A stretch of DNA of 64,000 nt from Gigaspora margarita (GCA_009809945.1 WTPW01000409.1:347789-411788), one strand, 5' to 3'. Shown: positions 34,790-46,547, counted from the stretch's first letter. A program made the numbers and translations. The notes: a model not told the origin generated them from the letters alone.

Positions 34790-34969
34790 AAGGTAGACAT
34801 GGGTATTATGGTGCAGTTAAGTATTTTAGCTAATAATACATGATATATCGACCAAAATCGTTCAATTCTAATTACTAGATCATAAGATATCATTAATTAC
34901 AATATACAAATTAAAAAAGCTAAATTATCACATATACCAATTATAGCGCACATCGTATTTTTCATTATC

Positions 34970-35580
34970 TATTAAGTTCTATTAATCAGAATCGAATGAT
35001 TTGTTACCATTCGATTCATCTCATTGAGACGAATCGAATGATATCAAAATATGCGATTTTGACTGATACTTCTTAATATATTATAATTTAACCAAAATAA
35101 GCTGCGCAAAGCAAATTTTAAAATTAACATAAAATCATAAATAACTTTTGATAGACCAGTCTGTTTTTATAATTTTACTACCAAAATGACTGCCTTGAAG
35201 AGGCGATTCCAACAAGCCCAAAATCGCTAAAATCCAATCACAGGATCATTAAGTTTTTTGTATTGTTTTTGATGAAAATTAGATTAGTTTATCTATTTTC
35301 ATCAAAATAATAATAAAACTTTAATGATCCCATGATCCTATGATAGGATTTTAGGCTTGTTGGAATCATCTCTTCAAGGAGGTCATTTTGGTAGTAAAAA
35401 TATAAAAATCTGACTGGTCTATTAGAAATTATTCATAATTTTATGCTAATTTTAAATTTTGATTTGCGCAGCTTATTTTGGTTAAATTATGATAAGCGAG
35501 AAGTATCAGTCAAAATCATATGATTTTAGTACCATTCGATTTGTCTCAATGAGATGAATCGAATGGTAACAAAATCATTA
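34970..35580. mobile_element. Foldback MITE family A, copy 2
   Basis: Same order as the copy at 953-1716: core palindrome (34998-35050), AACCAAAATAAGCTGC, module TTTTACTACCAAAATGACTG...GAGGCGATTCCAACAAGCCC (35170-35240), a short loop near 35290, then all in inverse to the second core (35521-35576). About 610 bp, no ORF. Confidence 0.7.
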
Positions 35581-35669
35581 GCTTCGATTGATAGTTCACA
35601 AGATGTTGCTATATACTGCAATATTTCTATTACTATAATACCTATACAAAAACAAAAAAAATTTAAAAA

Positions 35670-36370
35670 ATTTAAAAAAGTGTTCTGAACCCATATTTAC
35701 TACAAGTAAATCGACTAGACCGATTAAGACAATATTGTTCTACAGATCTAGACAGTTCTAAAGTTGGTGAGATCATAAAAACAGCTCAGTAGATATCTTT
35801 CTACGGCCTCTCAAAGTTTTATAACGATTGTTTACATAGAATTACATGATTTAGAAAATTGTTTAAAATCGTTATAAAACTTTGAGAGGCCGTAGAAAGA
35901 GATCTACTTGGCTGTTTTTCATGATCTCACTATCTTTAGAACTGCCATGGCCTAGAGAACAATATTTAACTAATTGGCCTAGTCGATTTACTTGTAGCAA
36001 ATATGGGTTCTGGAAACATTTTTATTTATTTTTAAAAAGATAAAAATAAATAAAAAATGCTCCAAACCCATATTTGCTACAAGTAAATTAACTAGGATGA
36101 TTAATTAAATATTGTTCTATAGGCCAAGGCAGTTCTAAAGATGGTGAGTTCACAAAAACGTGCCTAGTAGGTCACATTCCACAGCCTTTCAAAGCTTTAT
36201 AATAATTGTTTATATAAATCACATGATTTAAACAATCGTTATAAAACTTTGAGAGGCCGTAGAAAGAGATCTACTAGGTCATTTTTCAAATCTCGCCACC
36301 TTTAGAACCTCCTATATCTGGAGAACAATATTGTCTTAATTGGCCTTGTCTGTTTACTTAGTACCAAATA
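35670..36370. repeat. Two consecutive 330-bp hairpins
   Basis: Each hairpin carries CCATATTTGCTACAAGTAAA at the base and ACTTTGAGAGGCCGTAGAAA on the descending arm; the apices are near 35840 and 36210. The two are copies of each other, linked by about 40 bp of A/T (TTTATTTATTTTTAAA). The third base motif at 36350 ends the pair. Confidence 0.7.
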
Positions 36371-36441
36371 CGAGTAGATCGTATGATATTAGCAGTGCAC
36401 CATAATTAGTAGTGCGCCATAATACTGTATCTACTTAAATA

Positions 36442-38672
36442 CAGTCAGGGAATATACCAAATTAGGAAATCGGGTTCTAGAATGATCTATATATCGATTC
36501 CCGAATTTGATTGGCTCTTGTGCACCCTTTCTACAAGCATTTTCAGAAATTTTTTGTACCTTTAATTCATTATTAGAAATCTAAAAATAAATGCACAAAT
36601 AGATAGTATAAGATGTCTAGTTTAAATAATCTACAATAATCCACGCGAGTTAATGCTTGTTAAAAAAGTAAATGAGACCCAAAAGCCAAGAATCTTTTAT
36701 GCACAAGCTGAAAGGTAAGAAGGTAACCTTGCTCACAAATTATATGCTTTTAAGCTTCTTACCTTTGCGAAAAGGCTTCTGCTATAACTATAGAGCAATT
36801 AGTTTAATAATCCACTAAATAATCCATTACGGCAAATTTTACAACTAAAGTAATTAGGGCCTGTAAAATAAGCATGTCGAAGTAAAAATTTCACAATAGA
36901 AGGTTTGGAATCAGATATTGTACAAAGCAAGGCGATAAAGAAATAGACGATTCAAATTATATAAATAATATGCTTATGCCTGGTAATAATAAGTTATTAT
37001 TTTATTTTCTTGTTATTATAGATTAACATCTATATTATAACTTTAGGACAGAAAATGAATCATGGGGTATAGTTATCATAGTGACAATGGATATTCTTTT
37101 TGTTCAGGAAGAAGCACGCATATGATTTATCATATCCTTTTGGATATACTACTGGTGATATAGTTGGATGCTATCTATGTTTTGTACTAAAAATTGAATT
37201 AACTTAGGTAACCAACATTTATCATTAAGTTATATTTTTTAAAATGAATTGACAGAAATTTAATAATATAAAATATTTTATGGCCATCTACGTATATTCT
37301 TGCATTGGGTTTAGATTGGTCCAAGCCAATTAATTAGTATCATAGCAGGAAATAAAAAATACGAACCACGCAAGAATGATTTAATAATTAGCGAATAACC
37401 AATGAAGAAATAAAAATAATTATCGAAAAATAATTTATTTACTAAATGAGCGAACGAGTTAATTTATTTAATAATTAGAGAAATTTTATTATTAGTTAAT
37501 AATTAGTGAAGATATCATTAAATTAGCAAAGATATCATAATTATATAATAATAAGAGAAAATTTTATTTATTTAACTTATGTAATAATTATTAAAATATT
37601 AAATTATTTAATAATCAGCGAAGATAATAATTTATATAAAATTAGCGAAGGTATTAATTTATGTAATAATTAACAAGAATATTAAATTATATAATTATTA
37701 CTATAAAAAATATAACTTTTAATTCTAAATGTTTGTTACCTAAGTTAATTCCATTTTAGTATGAAATACTTATATCTTCCCTAAAATTTAGATAGCATCC
37801 AACTATATCACCAGTAGTATATCCAGAAGGATATAATAGCTGCTTCCCAAACAAAAAGAATATCCATCGTCGCCATGATAACCACATCCCATAATATAAA
37901 ATAAAAACTTGCTATTACCAAGCATGAGCATAATTTGAATCATTGTTTTGCTTTTACAATATCCAATTCCAATCTTTCTATTAAGAAAATGGAATTAAAA
38001 AGACTATAAAAAAAAAAAAAATGCTAGAGCCTGATTTTTTAGAACTGCTTACTTTTTACTTGGTGTTACAAAAACGCAAGCTACAGGCGAAACATATTCT
38101 ACGCATGGGACACTTGCATTTATGCTCATTCTGGAAAAAGTTGAAGTCGCTTTAACCTCATTACAACTGCTATTATAGGCACTGCAAGATTTGGTGTCTA
38201 GTTTCTTTTTCGTTGGACATTTTGGCTAAAATAATAAAAATAAACAAGCCAAAAAGTCTTTTAGTAAAATAGACAAAGTTGAGATAAAAGCCAATAGTAA
38301 TATGAACCTGTTTTTTCGTAGAGAGGAAATAGTATATAAAAAAAACCAAAATTATTAACAATACTCTTTTCCTTTCACACTCTGAAGGGACTGGGTGATT
38401 CGCTCGAATAACAGCAGTTTTATAGATATTAAGATCTTTAATTAAAGCCAATGATTTCTAAATATGTTTCTGCAAGATTTCTTATTTTCATATTACCCGA
38501 ATAATTCACTTTAAATTCATGTCCCATGCAGCCGGTGCAATTTTATTGGCTAGTCGCACAGAGTGACGATCACATGTAAAATGGTCAGAAGGAATCAAGA
38601 ATAACTGATCGATATTTTGTTACCATAAAAGGAGTGATCTTCATTATCCTAATTCGGTATATTCCCTGACTG
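36442..38672. mobile_element. 2.2-kb foldback element with 5-bp duplication AAATA
   Basis: 2231 bp. The ends CAGTCAGGGAATATACC and GGTATATTCCCTGACTG are exact inverses, flanked by AAATA (36437-36441; 38673-38677). Within it, 36890-37215 and 37730-37985 are inverted copies (e.g. GATATAGTTGGATGCTATCT and inverse), enclosing an AT-rich loop with (TTAATAATTAGCGAA)-type repeats. The right third (38040-38480) has short open frames, one on the minus strand at 38173-38451 with ALIKDLNIYKTAVIRANHPV and a hydrophobic stretch; I do not recognise it. A truncated copy is at 6756. Confidence 0.7.
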
Positions 38673-38721
38673 AAATATTACTTTAATCGTAATATCTTGT
38701 GAGCCACTGATCAGAATTCGA

Positions 38722-38779
38722 CGATTTTGGTGCCAATCGATTTGTCTCAGTAAGATGAATTGATTGGTACCAAAATCAC
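38722..38779. repeat. Core palindrome, family A type
   Basis: ACGATTTTGGTGCCAATCGA with its inverse TTGATTGGTACCAAAATCA around CTCAGTAAG, in the right arm of the outer element of the 34.8-38.9 kb nest. Confidence 0.65.
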
Positions 38780-38904
38780 ATGATTCTGATCAGTAGATCG
38801 TAAGATATTAGCAGTGTGCCATAATTGGTAGTGCGCTATAATACCCATATCTACCTTATTATCAGTAAACTTTAAATTATGTTCTGCTTGACCCAGCTAA
38901 GCAC

Positions 38905-39085
38905 AATAACTCGGGTTAACTGAATTAACCTATTAGAAATTCTGATCTGGTTGCTTGATAATTCAGGTTAACCGAATTAACCAATTAGAAATTCTGCTCA
39001 GTTGCTAGATAACTCGGGTCAACTGAGTTAACTGAGATAATTCTGGATAACCCAATTAGAATCGGGTAAACCAGTTCAGGTAACT
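38905..39085. repeat. Tandem GGTTAACTGAATTAACC array
   Basis: About three units of 62 bp: AACTCGGGTTAACTGAATTA, then ATTAGAAATTCTG and TTGCTAGATAA-like spacers. The palindromic word GGTTAACCGAATTAACC is the conserved part. Related to the array at 21785. Confidence 0.65.
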
Positions 39086-39111
39086 GATTGATGATGTTGT
39101 TCTCAGGTCAA

Positions 39112-39235
39112 AACACTATTGTAGGGCTTATAATATTATCAACTGTTTCAATTCTTATCATTAGAAGATTTGGCCATGCTCCTTATTCATTTACACCTCA
39201 TAATGATGAACCAAATAATGAAGTCTCTGGTTAAG
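39112..39235 (+). pseudogene. Short frame: membrane helix plus polar tail
   Basis: The plus strand reads GQNTIVGLIILSTVSILIIR followed by RFGHAPYSFTPHNDEPNNEV, Ser-Gly and a stop. One predicted membrane helix and a short cytoplasm-like tail resemble the C-terminus of fungal kelch membrane proteins, and the kelch fragment at 21340 stops just where such a helix would begin. It could be the tail of that gene or of an unrelated one. Confidence 0.25.
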
Positions 39236-39393
39236 AAAACCAGTTTTTCAGATCCACACATAAAATACTCTATGATATTAATTACTGGTTATACTTAAGT
39301 AAAGTTTGGTCCATATTTATAGTATACTTTAACTATAATGATAATAATTAATACTTTTGTAAAAAAGAAAATTTTCATACTTTATGGTATCAT

Positions 39394-41173
39394 CAGTGTT
39401 TAAAATTCAAATCAAAAGTTATGTTCTCAAAAGAGCATAATTTAAATTTTTATTGTTCTCAAAAACTTTTTAGTGTTCATTATATATTAAATATATTGAA
39501 CATTGATTTTTAAAGAATGTTTATGTTTATATTAGCTTCAAACAATATTGATATATATCATTTATTAATTTACAACAAAATTAATTCAAATTAATAAAAT
39601 CAATAATATAATAATTAATTCTANGNTNAANTTTNCACNATTCTTGGTATGNTAATTGAAAATTAANCTTTTCTTANACTGCACTTACTCACTTGTAGTT
39701 TAACATATTGTGAATTAAAGTTATATCTAACTTTTAATAATAAAATAGATTATAAATAAATAACTTATGCTTTGATAGTTTAATATAGTAAATAAAATGA
39801 TTTTTAATAAAGAATTCTATTGTTAATAGAATAATAACTTATTTGAAAATAAATTCTATACTTACAATTTATACACTAAGTTCATGCTTATCTATTAATA
39901 ATTTTTTAAACCTTGTATATGATTCTTTATATTTTTTCAACATAATACAATGTAATATACAATTTAATTTCTAATAAGTTTGTTAAAACTTCAAGTGCTT
40001 TTTATATTTGCTCATAGTAAAACAAGCCTTTTTATAATATTTTACTAATGCTACTATTGGTTAATGCAATAAATTAGAATCCAATTACTTTGTTATTTAA
40101 CTATTTAAGCTTTGTACTAACAAATACTTTGTGTCTTTTTACTTGCTTAGGGAGTGCAGTAAATTACGTGATTAGGGTTTACATAGGTCCTGACCCCCAG
40201 TAATAGTACTGTTGACCAATCAAATTTTATAATATTTAAAAAAAACTCAAAAATGGCTTTGACTGAAAATAAGCTACCCACAATTGACAAATGTCACTAC
40301 ATAGTAAAGTCTAAATTTTACTAAGCAAATCGATTAAAATCGCTTAAGTAAACTTATTTAGAAGGTCAAAAAACACTTACTAAAAAATTTTCATAAGTAT
40401 TAGAGAATTTTTTATTAATTGATATTTGATTTTTACGTTCAATAAAAAATTAAAATTTTTTAAAAAAATATATTCGACGAATGTAAAAATTAAAAGTTAA
40501 ATAATAAAAATTCTTCAATTTTAATAAAAATTTCAAGGTATATATATTTTGGTCTTCCAAACAAGCTTACATAATCAATAATTATCGATTGACATAGTAG
40601 AATTTAGACTTTACTATGTGCAACTATCTGCGATTAACTAAAAATTGATTTTACTTCAATATTATTGGCTATTTATACTATATATATATATATAGGACGT
40701 GATAGATGGATGACCCAACCCCCTTAGAAAATTACGTGATTTACTGCACTTCTCTTAGTATTAGTATATCATTTGACTCAAATCATCTATATATAAGTCT
40801 ACACAATAATGATACTCTCAATATAAAAAAAACACTGCGTGGCTAATGAATGTTTTATTTTAAAAATCTATTTCTTTAAATATTTATTTGTTACCCATAT
40901 TGTACACTTTAAACAAATATACTATACATAGTAAATACATATGTACAGAATTTGTCATGATCAAATTACATTATCAAATTAATAAATATTTTATATAATT
41001 TATTGTTTTCATTAGTAAATTTAGAACATAAAAATTTTATAAATGTTATCTTTGAGAACATTTCAAAAGGATAAAATGTTCTCAAATAAGAGAACCTTTT
41101 TTAATATATTAATGTTCTTAAAAAAACTCAAATGTTCATTGAGAACCATGAAAACGTTGAATTTTAAACACTG
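39394..41173. mobile_element. Non-autonomous hAT element with 8-bp duplication
   Basis: 1780 bp, ends CAGTGTTTAAAATTCAA and its inverse ...TTTTAAACACTG, flanked by GGTATCAT on both sides (39386-39393; 41174-41181). CAGTG termini and an 8-bp duplication are diagnostic for hAT. Subterminal regions carry repeated GTTCTC/GAGAAC words. No transposase remains; a Harbinger-type MITE is nested at 40150-40754. Several N bases occur at 39624-39677. Confidence 0.8.
40150..40754. mobile_element. PIF/Harbinger-type MITE 4 (TTA duplication)
   Basis: 605 bp flanked by TTA (40147-40149; 40755-40757). Ends GGGAGTGCAGTAAATTACG and the inverse ...GATTTACTGCACTTCTC. The interior palindrome (about 40290-40630) begins CATAGTAAAGTCTAAATTTT and ends AATTTAGACTTTACTATG; it is homologous along its length to the one in the MULE-type element at 19953-20633. 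Confidence 0.75.
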
Positions 41174-41181
41174 GGTATCAT

Positions 41182-42439
41182 TGTATCTATTTTACATACA
41201 TTATATTATTGCAAAAATTTTATGTTATTCTTTCTAATGACTGTTTAGAAAGTTTTTTACACCAAATATACAAGTGTCAAGTTATTGGTGCTTATAATTA
41301 TAAATGGAAATTTTCAATTTTTATCTTCTGACTTCTTTAAAATATCTTCAGTTACACTTTGAATAATTACTTATTGTTTATTAAGTATGTCAAGTAAATC
41401 ATTAATAAAACATTAAATGAATTTTTTCTGCATAAAATTATTTTAGCACATAGATATATATTTATGATTAATGCCTGGCATATATTGTAATAATCAGTCA
41501 ATGATTTAGGGTGTCTCAAGCACCTAAATTAATCAGTTGGAAATAAAATTTTAAATAGCAGTCAGGGTGCATGTCATGCAGATCGATTTTACATAATAAT
41601 ATTACACAAGAATTTTATACTTACCTTTAGATCATAAAAAGGCAACTTACAAAACTCTCTAAATATTCAACCTTTAAGCCTTAGTAGAACTTAATCTGCG
41701 AGTTTTAATACCCTTACTTATAGCTTTTTTATTTAATACTATTTAATTTTTTCTCTAAATATTAGAAGACAAAAGTAGCATAGATTTTAGCTTCATCACC
41801 AAAATCCTTTTCATGAAGCTAATTTATACTGGATCTTTTTTAATCACAAACTAGTACAAATCACTAGCTATATGGTTACTTATAAGATAAAGTAGGTTTC
41901 ATTAATAAATTTTTAAATTTAGTGAGTTGAAAATTTTTACTATATATAAATATATAGATCAGAGCGTTTATTTGATAACTTAACTAGATCTTTTTTAATT
42001 CAGATCTTTTTTCGGGCATCTCCACATTTTTTCAGATTTTTTGAGCATTCCACTTCAGCTTTGGAAAGGTTTTTACTAGATTCTCGATTATGTCATAACC
42101 CAAACTATGCCGTGAACATGATTGGTAGGTTACAGACTATCAACCTGGTTTTGTACTCTGTATTGACATTTAGTAAGATCGTTCAATATTTTTATTCATG
42201 TATTCTATTTATGGCCTCTAGTAAGATTCCGTAAGATTTGGAAGCATACCTAACAGAAGTTTATGTCGCTCTATATGAATAAATTACATTTTGGGAGGTA
42301 ATTGTTATTCCTATAAATTATGAGTGCTGCCAAATTAAACCTGATGTGAATATTCAAGATTTTGCTGTGGTGAACTGATCATATTTGTATTCAAGTATAT
42401 AATATAGTTTTCAGGAGTAAGTTTGCCGTGGTGAAAGCT
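41182..42439. other. AT-rich stretch, no supported gene
   Basis: No open frame over 60 codons and no paired inverted ends. Near 42320-42375 the plus strand gives CCQIKPDVNIQDFAVVN, which looks protein-like but cannot be assigned; it may belong to the Sel1-type fragment that follows. Confidence 0.4.
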
Positions 42440-42600
42440 TAAATGTTACTTCCCGTTTTTAACTTAGCAGCTCAGTTTTAAGTTGGTTCATTCAGAAAAA
42501 CTCTCCTAATATGGGCGTACTGAAGGAATTAATTGTCTTGGTTATTTACGATATGGAATAGGAGTTGAAAAGAATGAAAACAAAGCATTCACATATCTGA
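42440..42600 (+). pseudogene. Sel1-like repeat fragment
   Basis: One frame reads SWFIQKNSPN and, after a one-base shift, the next reads GRTEGINCLGYLRYGIGVEK then NENKAFTYL. The A-x-x-x-L-G-x-x-Y-x-x-G-x-G-V pattern followed by KAF is the Sel1 repeat. Only one repeat and part of another remain. Sel1-repeat proteins are a large family in arbuscular mycorrhizal fungi; this copy is dead. Confidence 0.6.
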
Positions 42601-43956
42601 TTTACTTTATGTATTTTATTAACAAATAAATTTGTTATAATATGAATAATATAGTAATAAAATTTAAATTTTATTTATAAGAGTCAAACTTTTATTAATG
42701 ACCTTTGGTCACCTTGATGTTTGATTATGGTGAATGAACCATTTTGGTAATGAACACAATCCATTCCAACAACCAGCATATTTTTATAAAAAATGAATGT
42801 TTTATGTTAATATGTTTCAACCCCAAACCCTATTTTGATAACAGAGTTGCGCAAAATTAGAGTTGGGTTAGATAGTAGAGTGGGATTAGGGTTTAGAGTT
42901 AGATAGTAATGCGAAATTAATCTAAGAGTTGGGGCAATTAGATTAAAAAATTAGTATTAGATAACAAAGATAAAATGTTAATTATTAATGGTTTGGCGAG
43001 TTATTTAAATAAATAAAAATAAACTAAATACTGGACCCGTCGTTAAACAACAGGCTTTGTTATCTGTTATTATTACTTTGCAATAACATAAATAATTTTT
43101 TTATTTTCTATTTCATATTAAACTATTGTTACATAATGTTACATTATTAAATTTTATTATACTACATATTAATTATATTAATTCATATAAAAAGAAAAAA
43201 ATAAATAAATAAGTAAAACTTTTGAATGTTTAATTTTAAATGAATCTTTTTTTATTTTTTTCATTATTAATTTCTTAATATGTATAATACAACTTTCTTG
43301 CTTGTGAAATCTTGATTAAATATTAAAAACACTTATTTGTCAAAGGAAATAAAGTTCTTTAATGGATCGAATTAAATATAATTAATGTTTAACTGCACTT
43401 AAAATTCTAAGCGATTCACATAACTATAGTGGATAACTTGTAATTTTAAAATTCTTCATATTGATGTAATTAAAAAACTTCATACAATATTAAACCAATT
43501 GAAAATAGGCTATTTATTTTATTATAAGATAATTTCTGCTATGCACCAAGTAATAAAACAAGCTAATCAAGAAATAAATCTGGTGGCCCCATTTGTTTTT
43601 ATTGTGCCTATATTTTTTTAAAGTATAATACAATTTTAGCATACAATCAAAAAGATTTGTATGTGGTATTGTTTTATCTTGCAAATAGTAGTTGATAATG
43701 CCATTCAGAATAGAGTGTTTTAAAACTGAAATTATTAAATTATTAATTTGGTGTTAAAGACCTCAGATTATGTGATTTGAAAAGCATTTTTATGTGAGGT
43801 GATAATTTCAAATTTGATATTTATACAAGGAACAAAATATTGTTATAATTTGATTTATTATTGTATATGTGGATTTAACAATTATATATAAGTTATATGC
43901 TTTTATTATTTATTTAAAATGCCCACACAAATGCTGCATAAATTTTATAAAAACAA
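42601..43956. other. AT-rich stretch, no gene seen
   Basis: Contains a patch of GATTAGGGTTTAGAGTTAGA-like words at 42850-42960 and otherwise low-complexity AT. No frame, paired ends or tandem structure that I can support. Confidence 0.5.
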
Positions 43957-43959
43957 TAA

Positions 43960-44922
43960 GGGGAGCGCCCTTTATCATCTGATTTTTTGCTACTAAGAGG
44001 CTACCCCCCCTACCCCCCACCTGATCATCAAATACTGCGATTTGATTGGCTAAAATTATTAAAATTTTAAAATTTTTTAAATTTTAATATTAAATAACTC
44101 TTGAACCAGTGATCCGTTTTGGATGATTTTACTACCAAAATGCTCGCCTCAATGAGGCGATTCCAACGAGCCTAAAATCATAAAAATCCAATCACAGGAT
44201 CCCAAGATCGTTATGGATTTGTATTGCTTTAATTATATAATTTTCGTATATATTAAAAATTATTATTAAAGAGCTTATAAACTTTAATATTAAATAATTC
44301 TTGAACCAGTGATCCGATTTGGATGATTTTACTACCAAAATGCTCGTCTCAATGAGATGATTCTAATGAACCTAAAATCGTTAAATTCTGATCACGGGAT
44401 CCAGAGATCGTTATAGATTTGTATTATTTTTAATAGATTATATTAAAATAACACAAATCTATAACGATCTCTGGTTTCCGTGATCAAAATTTAACGATTT
44501 TAGGTTCATTAGAATCGACTTATTGAGACGAGCATTTTGGTAGTAAAATCATCCAAATCGGATCACTGGTTCAAGAATTATTTAATATTAAAGTTTATAA
44601 GCTCTTTAATAATAATTTTTAATATATACGAAAATAATATAATTAAGCAGTACAAATCTATAACGATCTTGGGATCCTGTGATTGGAATTTGATGATTTT
44701 AGGCTCGTTGGAATCGCCTCATTGAGGCGAGCATTATGGTAGTAAAATCATCCAAAACAGATCACTGGTTCAAGAGTTATTTAAAATTAAATTTTAAAAA
44801 TTTTAAAAATATTTATAAAATTTTAATAATTTTAGCCAATTAAAAGTTATCTGCTATTAGGACCTGATAATTGTCTGACCCTCCCCTCTACCCTAAAAAT
44901 CAGATGATAAATGGCGCTCCCC
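43960..44922. mobile_element. PIF/Harbinger-type element 5, nearly all palindrome (TAA duplication)
   Basis: 963 bp flanked by TAA (43957-43959; 44923-44925). The ends GGGGAGCGCC...TTATCATCTGAT and inverse are followed by C-rich tracts (CTACCCCCCCTACCCCCC). Inside are four copies, two in each orientation, of a module GGATGATTTTACTACCAAAA-TGCTCG...GAGGCGATTCCAACGAGCC, so the whole folds into one hairpin with the apex near 44435. The same module occurs in the family A elements. No ORF. Confidence 0.8.
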
Positions 44923-44925
44923 TAA

Positions 44926-46540
44926 CAATTAAACACATTTTATGCGCCTATAATGCAACTGCATATGTTCATAATCTCTATTCAGTGTTAATTCAAACAT
45001 TATAGCATTACATTTTGCAAGAAAAAAAGGTGTAGCAGGCTCAAAAGAAGTAATTTGCTATGTATATAACAATGTTAGTGTGTTTTACATAGTAATATAA
45101 ACATTGTTAAAATTTTTAATAATACAAAGGTTTTATAGTTGTGTTATTTTTTTATTGGTTTATGCAATTTTTAATGGTTATATAATTTTTATTACTTGTT
45201 TATCTTTTTTAATTTTACTGATTGAAAAATAAAGTACATTAGTTCAAAATTTAAAATTAAATTGTGAAATAACATAAAACATATGTACTTAGAAAGGTGG
45301 ATCAGATTTTTTTTAACAGTGTAGTATTGTAATTTAGGATAAAAAGAGTTTTAATTGCTAAAAAGGACCATAGATACATTTTTTTATTGATATTTTCTTA
45401 CTATGAAAATTTGAAAAGTATTTTTGAATTTTTGTTTTTATGTAGCAATAAAATTTTAAATCTCTATAAAAAATTGCCAAATTTATATAAAATTGAAAAT
45501 TTATTTGAATACTTTATGTGTGCAACAAATTTTTTTTAATTTAGCTAGTTTGGTTAAAAAAAAAAAGCATAACTCATATCATTCAATTTGATTTAGATCC
45601 CAAAATCAACCAATTATGATTGAGAATTATCAAAGAAATTTCGTACTTAAAATTTAGTACAGTGTGAATTTTTATAAAAATGGCCTTTTTAACTAACCTT
45701 GTATTTATAATTAGATACATAGAAAATTATGGTACTATTATAAACCAAGTGTATGTTAAAAAGATCAGTTTTTTAAAATTTTGCTTTCAAGTTTATCCTT
45801 GAAGTTACCAACCTATCATAATCCATTATCTCTTTTCTAAACACCCAAGTATTTTAACAAACTGTAAAAGTACTTCTTTTTATAGCTTAGCATAGCTTTT
45901 TTATTGGATTTTATTGGTTCTTAACTTGTCTAGATGCCAAAAAAGTTATTTTTTAGTTGTAAAAAGTGCTTCATTTGTTAGTTTTTAACATCACTTAGGA
46001 GCAAATTTTCATGTAACAGTTTATTGAAAAAATGACTAAAAAATCAAATTAGCTAATATGTTTATATTTAGAGATATAAATTGGCTATTAATAAATTTTT
46101 GTATTAAAGTGAATTAGAGATTTTATATAGATATTAGAAGTTCAATCAACCCAGGATCAAGAAACCAAAATACAAAAAGTTTGAATTATTAAAGCCTGAA
46201 AAAGCATAAATTTATTAAAAGTTAGTTATATAGGTTACTATATTTTTACAAAATAACAGGCATGCGAGTTATTTAGAAAATCTTGTCCTCTAAAAATAGA
46301 TACTTAGTTTTGAAGTTATGCCCATATGTGACTGAAATAATGTGCATTCATATAAAGGTTTTAGCAAATAATTTAATATATTTAGCAGTTTTAAGAAAAT
46401 TTTTATTGTTGCCTCAAAATAATGCCCATATATATTTCAAATATTTTACAAGTGGGCATTATTTTATAAAAATATGGTAGATAATTTATTTTAACTATTT
46501 TTATATATTTTATTTTAAAAATTTATTAATTAAATATTCT
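44926..46540. other. AT-rich stretch, no gene seen
   Basis: Only short frames; one of 65 codons at 46283-46480 on the plus strand is not protein-like in composition. ATAATGCCCATATATATTTC at about 46421 and GGGCATTATTTTATAAA at 46455 form a short hairpin. Confidence 0.45.
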
Positions 46541-46547
46541 TTAATTA

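Larger units (their letters stand above)
34790..38857. mobile_element. Nest of foldback elements
   Basis: The outer inverted ends are TAAGGTAGACATGGGTATTA (34790) and the inverse of TAATACCCATATCTACC (38836-38857); a third copy of the same end, inverted, lies at 36365-36436. Inside are family A copy 2 (34970-35580), two 330-bp hairpins (35670-36370), and the CAGTCAGGG element (36442-38672). The whole is best read as successive insertions of inverted-repeat elements into one another. Confidence 0.55.

Noticed and set aside
38173-38451. Minus-strand frame of 92 codons with a hydrophobic middle
   Set aside because: Inside a foldback element, no relatives recognised and no continuation; mentioned under that element but not called as a gene.
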